Source: Anaerolineae bacterium (GTDB taxonomy: Bacteria; Chloroflexota; Anaerolineae; DRVO01). Taken from it: DNA of 64,000 bases. Positions 52,819-60,811 of the stretch are shown in pieces (within the stretch, counting starts at the first letter, position 1; each line of letters opens with the position of its first letter). The stretch spans positions 1 through 64,000 of the forward strand of contig JABLXR010000008.1 of assembly GCA_013178015.1 (NCBI GenBank). The letters are read 5' to 3'. Both the position numbers and the translations under genes were made by a program. The notes under the pieces were generated by a model. The model was given only the letters and a program-made list of their open reading frames with translations. It did no database searches and was not told where the DNA came from.

Positions 52819-54185
52819 CCTATCATCTAAAATCCTACCGAGCGGGTATCGTTCCCTCAATTGATAATCCTACTGGGGGGAGCGATGTCTGCGAGGGAGA
52901 AGATGAGTCGGCAGTCCCGTGAGGAGTATCTCAAGGTGATGCAAGATCGCTATCGCCAGGCCAGCCGCAAGGAACGTTCCCTGCTCCTAGACGAGATGGA
53001 GCAGGTGACGGGCAGGCATCGCAAGCACCTCATCGAGCTCATGGGGCGCCCTGACCTGGGCCGCAGGGCTCGGACTAGAGAGCGAGGAGTTACCTACGGC
53101 CCCGAGGTCAAGTACGCCCTGAGCGTCATCGCCGAGAGCCTGGACTACATCTGCGCCGAGAGGCTCAAAGACAACCTGGGCTGGATGGCCGAGCACCTGG
53201 CCAGCTACGGGCATCTTCAGTTGACCGACAGCCTGGCCCAGCAGCTGGAAAGGATCAGCGTCTGCACCATCCGCCGCCTGCTGGCCGGGATGGAAAAGGA
53301 CGAGTACTACCTTCCCCGCCCCAGACCCAGGCGACCCCAACCCCTCACCCAGGCCATACCCATGAAGCGGTTGGCCTGGAACGAGACCGAGCCCGGCCAC
53401 CTGGAGGTGGACTTGGTCCTTCACTGTGGCTCGGACCCATCGGGTGAGTTCGCCCACAGCCTCCACCTGGTGGACGCCGCCACCGGTTGGAGCGAGATCG
53501 CCGCCATCCTGGGCCGCAGCCAACTGGTGGTGGCCGATGGCTTCCAGCGCCTGCTGACCCGCCTTCCCTTCCCCGTGGTGGAACTGCACCCGGACAATGG
53601 AGGTGAGTTCTTCAACGACCACCTCCTGCGCTTGTTTGCCCACTGGGTGCCCCAGCTACAATGGTCCCGCAGCCGGCCCTACCAGAAAAACGACAACCGC
53701 TTCGTGGAGCAGAAGAACTCCTCCCTGGTACGGGCCTACCTGGGCTACCAGCGCCTGGACACGGTGGAGCAAGTGAGGGCCATGAACCGCCTCTATGAGA
53801 TGCTCAGCCTCTACTACAACCTCTTCCAGCCGGTGCTGCGCCTGCACCAAAAGGAACTAGTCCCTCTGCCGGATGGCACCTACCGCACTCGACGTCGCTA
53901 CGGCCCCGCTTGCACCCCCTTCGAGCGCTTGCGCCAGCTCAAAGGCATTGCCCCGGAAAAGGAGGAGCAGCTACTGCGCCTACGCCAGGACACCGACCCC
54001 CGAATGCTGCGCTCCCAGATCCATGAACTGGCCGCCGCTATCCTGCGCCTGCCCGGCGCCGCCAAGTCCGCCAAGGCCCAAAACGTGTATCTGACCCTAT
54101 ACGCCAACGACACCGAGCCGCCTCTCCCAGTAGGATTATCATCTGATAGAATGACCCCCGCCCGGTAGGATTATCATTTGATTGG
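52819..54185 (+). mobile_element. Insertion sequence with doubled terminal repeats
   Basis: A single transposase gene is flanked by two nested inverted repeats. Outer pair: AATCCTACCGAGCGGG (52831-52846) against the complement of 54157-54172, 15 of 16 bases. Inner pair: TGATAATCCTACTGGG (52862-52877) against the complement of 54126-54141, perfect. All four copies share AATCCTAC, so each end holds two direct copies of the same core, probably transposase binding sites. The exact tips are uncertain (weak similarity extends to CC at 52819 and GG at 54185) and I see no target duplication. Confidence 0.75.
52885..54168 (+). CDS. DDE (integrase-core) transposase
   Basis: 427 aa. The N-terminal helix-turn-helix has REEYLKVMQDRYRQASRKERSLLLDEM and VTGRHRKHLIELM. 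The integrase core has catalytic Asp in HLEVDLVLH, Asp in ELHPDNGGEFF and Glu in NRFVEQKNS. It looks intact. ATG 52885 has GGGGGGAG upstream; the in-frame TTG 52861 lies inside the inner terminal repeat. The stop TAG (54166-54168) lies within the right outer repeat. Family not assigned with certainty. Confidence 0.88.
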   Translation: MSAREKMSRQSREEYLKVMQDRYRQASRKERSLLLDEMEQVTGRHRKHLIELMGRPDLGRRARTRERGVTYGPEVKYALSVIAESLDYICAERLKDNLGWMAEHLASYGHLQLTDSLAQQLERISVCTIRRLLAGMEKDEYYLPRPRPRRPQPLTQAIPMKRLAWNETEPGHLEVDLVLHCGSDPSGEFAHSLHLVDAATGWSEIAAILGRSQLVVADGFQRLLTRLPFPVVELHPDNGGEFFNDHLLRLFAHWVPQLQWSRSRPYQKNDNRFVEQKNSSLVRAYLGYQRLDTVEQVRAMNRLYEMLSLYYNLFQPVLRLHQKELVPLPDGTYRTRRRYGPACTPFERLRQLKGIAPEKEEQLLRLRQDTDPRMLRSQIHELAAAILRLPGAAKSAKAQNVYLTLYANDTEPPLPVGLSSDRMTPAR

Positions 54186-54264
54186 ACACGGTTTGGGTCG
54201 CGGTGTGGCATTCAGACACGGGGCAGCCCGGCTTCGTGCTCCGACCGTGACGCCTGTGCTGGCC

Positions 54265-54294
54265 TTGCCTCCGGCCGGCGTAGTGTGGTATGTT
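54265..54294 (+). promoter_or_regulatory. Promoter of the aromatic amino-acid operon
   Basis: TTGCCT (54265-54270), 18 bases, TATGTT (54289-54294) preceded by TGG, i.e. an extended -10. Predicted start near 54301, 27 bases before the leader peptide ATG. Confidence 0.55.
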
Positions 54295-54327
54295 GGGAGT
54301 TGATCACACGCGGGAGATGCCGGACCA

Positions 54328-54372
54328 ATGCCGCTCGGGGCCTTTGCCTACTACTACCGAGGGTACGCGTAA
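54328..54372 (+). CDS. Tyrosine-rich leader peptide of the aro operon
   Basis: 14 codons, MPLGAFAYYYRGYA, ending TAA: one Phe and four Tyr (all TAC), three of them consecutive. GGGAG lies 11 bases upstream of the ATG. It sits just after the operon promoter and before a terminator-like hairpin. A second overlapping frame from ATG 54317 has no SD spacing. Such peptides sense the charged tRNA supply through ribosome stalling. Confidence 0.7.
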   Translation: MPLGAFAYYYRGYA

Positions 54373-54376
54373 GCGC

Positions 54377-54453
54377 GGCCGGCGCCGGCGTGTTCACTCA
54401 GAGCTAAGATCGGAACCCAAGGCGTGGCCATGACCACGCCTCTTCTCTTTTCT
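54377..54453 (+). promoter_or_regulatory. Transcription attenuator of the aro operon
   Basis: Terminator: AGGCGTGG (54420-54427), loop CCATGA, CCACGCCT (54434-54441), then CTTCTCTTTTCT. Alternative pairing: GGCC (54377-54380) and CGCC (54383-54386) can pair with GGCC (54426-54429) and GGCG (54421-54424), which would break the terminator. The 5' partner starts five bases after the leader stop, so a ribosome finishing the peptide would cover it, whereas one stalled on Tyr codons would leave it free. Confidence 0.65.
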
Positions 54454-54468
54454 CGGGAGTGGACGCAT

Positions 54469-54879
54469 ATGTCGGTAGCTGTACGGGGGGTGCGGGGTGC
54501 CATCACCTGTGAGGCCAACACCGAGGAGGAGATACTCTCGGCCACGCGGGAGCTGCTCTCGACCTTGGTGGCGGCCAACGCGATCGCGCCCGAGGATGTC
54601 GCCAGCGCCTTGTTCAGCCTGACGCCCGACCTGGACGCGGCCTTTCCCGCTCGGGCAGCCCGCGACCTGGGTTGGGTGAGTGTTCCGCTAATGTGCACCA
54701 GGGAAATCCCGGTTCCTGGGGCGCTACCTCGGTGCGTGAGGGTGCTCTTGCACTGGAATACGGAGAAGGCGCAGAGCGAGATAGTGCACCTGTACTTGCG
54801 AGGAGCAGAGGCCCTTCGGCCGGACCTGGCCGAGGAGATGCAGGCCTGTTCTGGGGCCAGATCGGAGGAGTGCAGATGA
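54469..54879 (+). CDS. aroH: Chorismate mutase (AroH class)
   Basis: Chorismate to prephenate. 136 aa. [29 protein letters not shown] is the AroH N-terminus (Arg of the active site, Glu-rich turn). [22 protein letters not shown] and [27 protein letters not shown] follow the Bacillus enzyme, including the Arg after GALP. GGGAG nine bases before the ATG. First structural gene after the attenuator; overlaps aroF by four bases. Confidence 0.94.
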   Translation: MSVAVRGVRGAITCEANTEEEILSATRELLSTLVAANAIAPEDVASALFSLTPDLDAAFPARAARDLGWVSVPLMCTREIPVPGALPRCVRVLLHWNTEKAQSEIVHLYLRGAEALRPDLAEEMQACSGARSEECR

Positions 54880-55889
54880 TAATCGTCATGCGGATGGGCG
54901 CGTCGGCGGAGGAGGTGGGGGCGGTGACGCGCCAGATCGAGGCCCTCGGGTTTCGGGCCCACCTGTCGCATGGCGAGGAGCGCACCATCATCGGGCTCAT
55001 CGGCGACGAACGGAACGTCAGCCAGCAGAGCCTGGAGCTGCTGGCGGGAGTCGAGCGCGTCATACCCATCCTTCATCCCTTCAAGCTGGCCAGCCGCGAC
55101 TTTCGGCCGGACAACACGGTGGTACAGGTGCGTGGGGTGATGCTCGGCGACCGCCGCGTTATCATCATGGCCGGCCCCTGCGCGGTCGAGAGCGCTCAGC
55201 AGCTGATGGAGACGGCATGGGCAGTCAAGGAGGCGGGTGCGTCTATGCTGCGAGGTGGTGCTTTCAAGCCTCGCACTTCGCCCTACGCCTTTCCTGGCCT
55301 GGGCGAGAAGGCGCTGGAGCTGCTGGCCCAAGCGCGGGAGGCCACCGGCTTGCCGGTGGTGAGCGAGGTGATGGCGCCGGAGAAGGTGGCGCTGGTGGCC
55401 CAGTATGCCGACATGGTGCAGGTGGGCACCCGTAACATGCAGAACTACAGCCTCCTGCACGCAGTGGGGGAGGCTGGCTGCCCGGTGCTCCTCAAGCGGG
55501 GCTTGATGTCCACTATGGAGGAGTTCCTCATGGCGGCAGAGTATATTCTGTCGCACGGGAACTACCAGGTGGTCCTGTGCGAGCGCGGCATTCGCACTTT
55601 CGAAACCTACACCCGCAACACTCTCGACATAAACGCCGTGCCAGTGCTCAAGGGGCTGACCCACTTGCCGGTGACGGTGGACCCGAGCCACGGCACTGGC
55701 AGGTGGGACCTGGTGGAACCGGTGTCGCGGGCGGCCGTCGCCGCCGGCGCCGACGGGCTGATGGTAGAGGTCCACCCCGAGCCTGCCCGGGCACTCTCGG
55801 ACGGGGCTCAGAGCCTGAAGCCCGAGAGCTTTGCTCGTCTGGTCCGGTCTGTCCGGGCCATCGCTGAAGCAGTGGACAGGACCGTCTAG
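54876..55889 (+). CDS. aroF: 3-deoxy-7-phosphoheptulonate (DAHP) synthase, type I-beta with N-terminal regulatory domain
   Basis: PEP + erythrose-4-P to DAHP, the entry step. 337 aa. The N-terminal ferredoxin-like domain (residues 1-70: [21 protein letters not shown]) is as in Thermotoga-type enzymes, where it mediates Tyr inhibition. The barrel shows [60 protein letters not shown] and VDPSHGTG with metal residues. ATG overlaps aroH (ATGA) with GGAGGAG upstream. Confidence 0.94.
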   Translation: MIIVMRMGASAEEVGAVTRQIEALGFRAHLSHGEERTIIGLIGDERNVSQQSLELLAGVERVIPILHPFKLASRDFRPDNTVVQVRGVMLGDRRVIIMAGPCAVESAQQLMETAWAVKEAGASMLRGGAFKPRTSPYAFPGLGEKALELLAQAREATGLPVVSEVMAPEKVALVAQYADMVQVGTRNMQNYSLLHAVGEAGCPVLLKRGLMSTMEEFLMAAEYILSHGNYQVVLCERGIRTFETYTRNTLDINAVPVLKGLTHLPVTVDPSHGTGRWDLVEPVSRAAVAAGADGLMVEVHPEPARALSDGAQSLKPESFARLVRSVRAIAEAVDRTV

Positions 55890-55891
55890 CC

Positions 55892-56764
55892 ATGGGAGAT
55901 GAGGGCGGCTTTCCCCCGCCGGGGTACGCGGTGGGCGTGGTGGGGCTGGGCCTGATGGGAGGATCGCTGGCGGCATCACTTCGGCAGGCCTGGCCTCAAG
56001 CACGCATTCTCGGAGTGTCGCGCCGAGCCGAGACCCTCGAGTGGGCAGTGGGACGGGGTTGGATAGACGACGGGGGCATGTCGCTACCTGAGGTACTCGC
56101 GGGCGTACAGCTGGCGGTACTGGCCACTCCGGTGCGCACCATCATCGAGCAAGTGAAAGAGGCAGACGGGCTTCTGCCGCCTGGGGCTGTGCTGACCGAT
56201 GTGGGCAGCACCAAGCTGGAGGTTGTGGCAGCCATGAGCCGCACCGGCCGCCCGGATCAATGTGTGGGCGGGCACCCCATGTGCGGCAGGGAGAGCAGGG
56301 GCCTGGAGGCGGCCGAGCCGGACCTGTACCGGGGTGCCACCTGGGTTCTGTGCCCGAGCCGGGCCACAGCCCCGGGTACGGTGCAGGTCGTCAGCTCTCT
56401 GGCGCGCGCTGTGGGCGCCCGACCTCTGATACTGGATGCGGCCGAACACGACGCCATCGTGGCCCGCACTAGCCATCTGCCTTACCTGGCTGCGTCGGCG
56501 TTGGCGCGGGCAGTGGCGGAGGCCGTGCCCGAGGGCGACCTGCGGGCGCTAAGCGCCGGGGGCTACCGGGACACGACGCGACTGGCTGCCAGCGACGTGA
56601 GCATGATGCTCGACATCCTGCTTACCAACCGCGCCCACGTCCTGGCCGGGCTGCAGGCGCTCCAGCAGCAGCTGGGCAAGATAGAGCAGGCGTTGGCGAG
56701 TGGGGACGAACCCGGGCTGGCCGTCCTCCTGGAGGGGGCGCGGCAGTCGAGGAGGGTGCCATGA
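55892..56764 (+). CDS. tyrA: Prephenate dehydrogenase
   Basis: Prephenate + NAD to 4-hydroxyphenylpyruvate, toward tyrosine. 290 aa. VGVVGLGLMGGSLAASLR nucleotide site, VLTDVGSTKLEVV, VGGHPMCGRESRG (catalytic His), and EHDAIVARTSHLPYLAAS (second His), all as expected. No ACT domain, so feedback may rest on the leader and on DAHP synthase. Two bases after aroF; overlaps aroA by four. Confidence 0.94.
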   Translation: MGDEGGFPPPGYAVGVVGLGLMGGSLAASLRQAWPQARILGVSRRAETLEWAVGRGWIDDGGMSLPEVLAGVQLAVLATPVRTIIEQVKEADGLLPPGAVLTDVGSTKLEVVAAMSRTGRPDQCVGGHPMCGRESRGLEAAEPDLYRGATWVLCPSRATAPGTVQVVSSLARAVGARPLILDAAEHDAIVARTSHLPYLAASALARAVAEAVPEGDLRALSAGGYRDTTRLAASDVSMMLDILLTNRAHVLAGLQALQQQLGKIEQALASGDEPGLAVLLEGARQSRRVP

Positions 56765-58047
56765 ACCGGGAGGTGCAGCCCGCGCGCCGCCTGATGGGCG
56801 AGGTGCGGGTCCCAGGCGACAAGTCCATCACCCATCGCGCCCTGCTTCTGGGAGCAGTGGCGGAGGGCGATACACTGGTGCGTGGCTACCTCGAGAGTGG
56901 GGACTGCCGGGCCTCGGTGGATGCGGTCCGCGCCTTGGGGGCCCCGGTGGAGGACGCCGGGCCCGGCACTCTCCGAGTTCGGGGTCTGGGTCCGGCGGGA
57001 CTGCGCGAGCCCGGGGACGTGGTCAACTGCCGGGGCTCGGGGACCACCATGCGGCTGCTGGCGGGGCTGGTGGCCGGCTTTGACCTGACTTGCGTGCTTA
57101 CTGGCAACGACTCCTTGCGGCGGCGCCCTATGGGCCGAATCGTGGAGCCGCTGCGGCAGATGGGCGCTGTCGTCCTGGGCCGAGACGGCGATCGGTTCCC
57201 GCCCATCACCGTGCGGGGCGGCGCCCTTCGGGGCATAGACTACGCCCTGCCCGTGGCCAGCGCCCAGGTCAAGTCGTGCCTGCTGCTGGCCGGTCTCCGG
57301 GGCCAGCAGCCCACCACCGTTCGGGAGCCTGGACCTACTCGGGATCACACTGAGCGGATGCTACGGGCCATGGGCGCTCGAGTGAGGGCGGAAGGAGCGG
57401 CCATTACCGTCGAGCCTGCAGCGCGACTTGCGCCCCTGGAGCTGGTGGTTCCGGGCGACCTGTCCTCGGCTGCCTTCCTGGTGGCGGCCGCGACGCTAGT
57501 GCCCGGATCGGGCGTTTTGATCGAGGGTGTGGGGGTAAATCCCACCCGCACCGGCTTTCTGGACATCGCCCGCGCCATGGGGGCCAATGTGCGGTTGGAG
57601 GGCGAGCGCCTGGAGGGGGGCGAGCCAGTGGCGGACCTGGTGGTACGCTCGGCGTCCCTGCGCCCCACCAAGGTGGCGGGGGAACTGGTGCCCCGAGCTA
57701 TAGACGAGCTGCCTCTGGTGGCCGTCCTCGCTACCCAGGCTGACGGTGTCACCGAGGTGCGGGAGGCATCGGAGCTGCGGGTGAAGGAAAGCGACCGGGT
57801 GGCCACTCTGGTGAGTGAGCTGCGGGCGCTGGGCGCCCGCATCGAGGAGTTGCCGGACGGGTACGTGGTGGAAGGGCCGACGCCTCTGCGGGCCACCACG
57901 GTCTCCAGCCACGGGGACCATCGCCTGGCCATGGCCCTGGCGGTGGCGGCGCTGGTGGCCGATGGCCCGGTTACCATCGAGGGCGCCGAGTGCGCCGATG
58001 ACTCCTTTCCCGGGTTCTTCGAGGTTCTCGATAGGATGCGGGCGTGA
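56761..58047 (+). CDS. aroA: 5-enolpyruvylshikimate-3-phosphate synthase
   Basis: Shikimate-3-P + PEP to EPSP. 428 aa. Motifs: VPGDKSITHRALLLGAVAEG, GDVVNCRGSGTTMRLLAGL, LTGNDSLRRRPMGRI, SAQVKSCLLLAGL, DELPLVAVLAT and VSSHGDHRLAMALAVAAL. All active-site Lys/Arg/Asp/His patterns are in place. Overlaps tyrA and aroC by four bases. Confidence 0.96.
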   Translation: MNREVQPARRLMGEVRVPGDKSITHRALLLGAVAEGDTLVRGYLESGDCRASVDAVRALGAPVEDAGPGTLRVRGLGPAGLREPGDVVNCRGSGTTMRLLAGLVAGFDLTCVLTGNDSLRRRPMGRIVEPLRQMGAVVLGRDGDRFPPITVRGGALRGIDYALPVASAQVKSCLLLAGLRGQQPTTVREPGPTRDHTERMLRAMGARVRAEGAAITVEPAARLAPLELVVPGDLSSAAFLVAAATLVPGSGVLIEGVGVNPTRTGFLDIARAMGANVRLEGERLEGGEPVADLVVRSASLRPTKVAGELVPRAIDELPLVAVLATQADGVTEVREASELRVKESDRVATLVSELRALGARIEELPDGYVVEGPTPLRATTVSSHGDHRLAMALAVAALVADGPVTIEGAECADDSFPGFFEVLDRMRA

Positions 58048-59225
58048 GCGGGTTGCGGTTCCTGACGGCAGGTGAGTCGCACGGCCCGGCTCTGGTTGCC
58101 ATCGTGGAGGGTACCCCAGCAGGGCTGCGGCTGAGTCAGGAAGACATCCGGCGGGACCTGCGCCGGCGCCAGGTGGGCTACGGCCGCGGTGGCCGGATGG
58201 CCATCGAGAGCGATGAGGGGGAGATCCTTGCCGGTGTCATCAATGGGGTCACATCGGGTGCGCCCATCGCCATCCTGGTGCGCAACCGCGACTGGGCCAA
58301 CTGGCGCGATCGTCCCTGGCCTCGCCTGTCTATCCCCCGCCCGGGTCACGCCGACCTGCCGGGGGTGCTGAAGTACGAGTTGGATGACTGCCGACCGGTG
58401 TTGGAGCGGGCCAGCGCCCGGGAGACGGCAGCCCGGGTGGCTGCCGGGGCGGTGGCTCGGCGGGTACTGCAGGACTGCGGAGTCGCGGTAGGCTCTTACG
58501 TGGAGGGTATAGGCGAAGCCGCTCTCCCGCCCCTGGAGCCGCACTGGGAGCTTGTGCAGCAGGCGGACGAGAGCGACGTGCGCTGTCCTGACCCAGAGAC
58601 GGCCGACGCCATGCGTCGAGAGATAGATCGGGCTCGGGCCGACGGGGACTCGCTGGGAGGGGTGCTGGTGGTGCTGGCGACTGGCCTGCCGCCGGGGCTG
58701 GGCTCGCACGTGCAATGGGACCGACGCCTAGACGGGCGGCTGGCCCAGGCGGCCATGAGCGTTCAAGCGATCAAGGGAGTGGAGATCGGACCCGCCTTCG
58801 CCAATGCCACGCAGCGCGGCACGCGGGTCCACGACGGCATAGTACCGTCGTCCGAGGGGCCGGTCACGGTGGGGGAGGCAGGCCGGCTGCGCGCGTCCAA
58901 CCGGTGCGGCGGCCTAGAAGGCGGCATGACCACGGGGCAATTGCTGGTGCTGCGGGCAGCCATGAAGCCCATCCCTACCACTCTCGCTCCCCAGCCATCT
59001 CTGGACCTGGACAGCGGGCAGGCGACGGAAACCCGCTACGAGCGCTCAGACGTGTGCGCGGTGCCCGCGGCCGCAGTGGTGGTGGAAGCGATGGCTTGTC
59101 TGGTTCTCGCTGACGCCCTGCTGGACAAGTTCGGCGGCGACTCGATGGCATCTCTCCAGGCAGCCTTGTCACGGTACCTGGAACGACCGCTGGTCGGGCC
59201 CGGAGCAGCGAGGGGGGACGGTTGA
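58044..59225 (+). CDS. aroC: Chorismate synthase
   Basis: EPSP to chorismate, needing reduced FMN. 393 aa. LRFLTAGESHGPALVAIVEG, RRQVGYGRGGRMAIESD, RPGHADLPGVLKYE, ARETAARVAAGAVAR and GGMTTGQLLVLRAAMKPIPT match the family signatures. GTG start overlapping aroA. Ends overlapping the aroK-aroB gene (TTGA). Confidence 0.96.
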   Translation: MSGLRFLTAGESHGPALVAIVEGTPAGLRLSQEDIRRDLRRRQVGYGRGGRMAIESDEGEILAGVINGVTSGAPIAILVRNRDWANWRDRPWPRLSIPRPGHADLPGVLKYELDDCRPVLERASARETAARVAAGAVARRVLQDCGVAVGSYVEGIGEAALPPLEPHWELVQQADESDVRCPDPETADAMRREIDRARADGDSLGGVLVVLATGLPPGLGSHVQWDRRLDGRLAQAAMSVQAIKGVEIGPAFANATQRGTRVHDGIVPSSEGPVTVGEAGRLRASNRCGGLEGGMTTGQLLVLRAAMKPIPTTLAPQPSLDLDSGQATETRYERSDVCAVPAAAVVVEAMACLVLADALLDKFGGDSMASLQAALSRYLERPLVGPGAARGDG

Positions 59226-60811
59226 GCCGAGACTTGGCGCGTAACCTAGTGCTCACCGGGTTCATGGGGAGTGGCAAGACAGAGGTGGGCCGAGCGGTGG
59301 CCGAGCATCTCGGCCGGCGCTTTGTGGACATGGACGAAGTACTAGCGCGGCGGCTGGGCATGAGCGTGCCCGACATCTTCCGGCGACTGGGAGAGCCCTT
59401 CTTCCGGGCTGAGGAGAGTCGGCTGGCTCGGGAACTGGCGGACGAGCGCGAGTTGGTGATCGCCACAGGAGGCGGCACCCTGGTGGATCGCGGCAACCGG
59501 GAGGCGCTGGGGGCCACGGGCTTGCTGGTGCGGCTGACGGCGTCGCCGGAAGCGTTATGGGAGCGGGTCTCGGGCACTCGGGGGCGGCCCATGCTGGAAG
59601 CGGGCGATCGCCGGGGGCGCATGGAGGAGCTCCTCCAGCAGCGCGAGCCGGCCTACCGAGAGATACCGCATCAGGTGGACACCACCGGACTGGCGGTGGA
59701 GCAGGTCGTGGCTCGAGTGGTGGACATCGCTGCCAACGCCGAGCACACCGGCGAGCGCGCCCTGGGGGTGCACTACCCCGGTGGCTTCTACCCCGTGTTC
59801 GTCACCCGCGGGGGACTCAAGGCCGCCGGCCTGTACCTGCGGTCGCGGGGCCTGGTCGGGCGGGTGGCCGTGATTGGCGACGATACGGTCGTCGACTTGT
59901 GGGGCGAGACCCTGGTGCGCGGCCTAGCGGAGCGAGGCCTGGACGCCACTGTGCTGAGGTTCCCCGCCGGCGAACGCAGCAAGACGCTGGCGACGGTGGA
60001 GAGCCTGGTGACCGACATGGTGGAGGCGGGCCTCGGGCGCGACTGCATCGTGATTGCCCTGGGTGGCGGGGTAGTGGGGGACACGGCCGGGCTGGTCGCG
60101 GCCCTCTACATGCGTGGCGTGCCTCTGGTGCAGGTACCCACCACGCTTCTGGCGGCCTTCGACTCGAGCGTGGGAGGCAAGGTGGCCGTGGACCTACCCG
60201 CGGGCAAGAACCTGGTGGGCGCGTTCAAGCAGCCGGATTTGGTGCTGGTGGACGCGGAGTGTATGGAGACCCTGCCGAACGAGGAGAGACGGGCCGGCCT
60301 GGCGGAGGCGGTCAAGCATGGTGTCATCGCCGATCCGGAGCTGTTCCGGAGACTGGAAACGGGCCAGTATGACCTGTTGGAGGTGATCGAGCGTTCCATC
60401 CGGGTCAAGGTCGGCGTGGTGGAGGAGGACCCCTACGAGCAGGGCCGCAGGGCCGTGCTCAACCTGGGGCATACCTTTGGACACGCCTACGAGAAGCTGA
60501 GCGACTTCCGGCTAAGACACGGCGAGGCAGTTGCCATCGGCATGGTGCTGGCGGCTCGACTGGCCCGGCACCGGGGGCTTACGGCGCCGGACCTGGAGGA
60601 ACGGCTGGTGGCCTGCTTGCAGACGACGGGGTTGCCGGTGAAACCGCCTCCCTATGTGCCTGACGCGGTCCTGGGCGCCATGCAGGCGGACAAGAAGCGC
60701 CGCGCAGGCCGCCTTCGATTCGTCTTGCCCCTGGCCTTGGGCGACGTCCGGGTCTACGACGACGTGACCGAAGAGGAGTTGCGCGCCGTCCTGCCCGCGG
60801 GCGACTCCTGA
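59222..60811 (+). CDS. aroKB: Shikimate kinase - 3-dehydroquinate synthase fusion
   Basis: One 529 aa protein with two enzymes. Residues about 1-170 are shikimate kinase: LTGFMGSGKTEVG (Walker A), VDMDEVLARRLG, ATGGGTLVD and TRGRPML (lid). Residues about 185-529 are dehydroquinate synthase: GGGVVGDTAGLVAALYMRGV, PTTLLAAFDSSVGGKVAVD, AEAVKHGVI, LNLGHTFGHAYE and RHGEAVAIGM with metal residues. TTG start overlaps aroC by four bases. Fusion ensures equal amounts of two shikimate-pathway steps. Confidence 0.95.
   Translation: MSRDLARNLVLTGFMGSGKTEVGRAVAEHLGRRFVDMDEVLARRLGMSVPDIFRRLGEPFFRAEESRLARELADERELVIATGGGTLVDRGNREALGATGLLVRLTASPEALWERVSGTRGRPMLEAGDRRGRMEELLQQREPAYREIPHQVDTTGLAVEQVVARVVDIAANAEHTGERALGVHYPGGFYPVFVTRGGLKAAGLYLRSRGLVGRVAVIGDDTVVDLWGETLVRGLAERGLDATVLRFPAGERSKTLATVESLVTDMVEAGLGRDCIVIALGGGVVGDTAGLVAALYMRGVPLVQVPTTLLAAFDSSVGGKVAVDLPAGKNLVGAFKQPDLVLVDAECMETLPNEERRAGLAEAVKHGVIADPELFRRLETGQYDLLEVIERSIRVKVGVVEEDPYEQGRRAVLNLGHTFGHAYEKLSDFRLRHGEAVAIGMVLAARLARHRGLTAPDLEERLVACLQTTGLPVKPPPYVPDAVLGAMQADKKRRAGRLRFVLPLALGDVRVYDDVTEEELRAVLPAGDS

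Noticed and set aside
54317-54432. Alternative longer leader peptide starting at ATG 54317
   Set aside because: The SD touches the ATG (no spacing) and the frame lacks Tyr codons; the 14-codon frame fits attenuation better.
54354-56003. 549-codon open frame on the minus strand across aroH and aroF
   Set aside because: Antisense shadow; the plus strand carries clear enzymes and the leader, and the translated frame has no recognisable domain.
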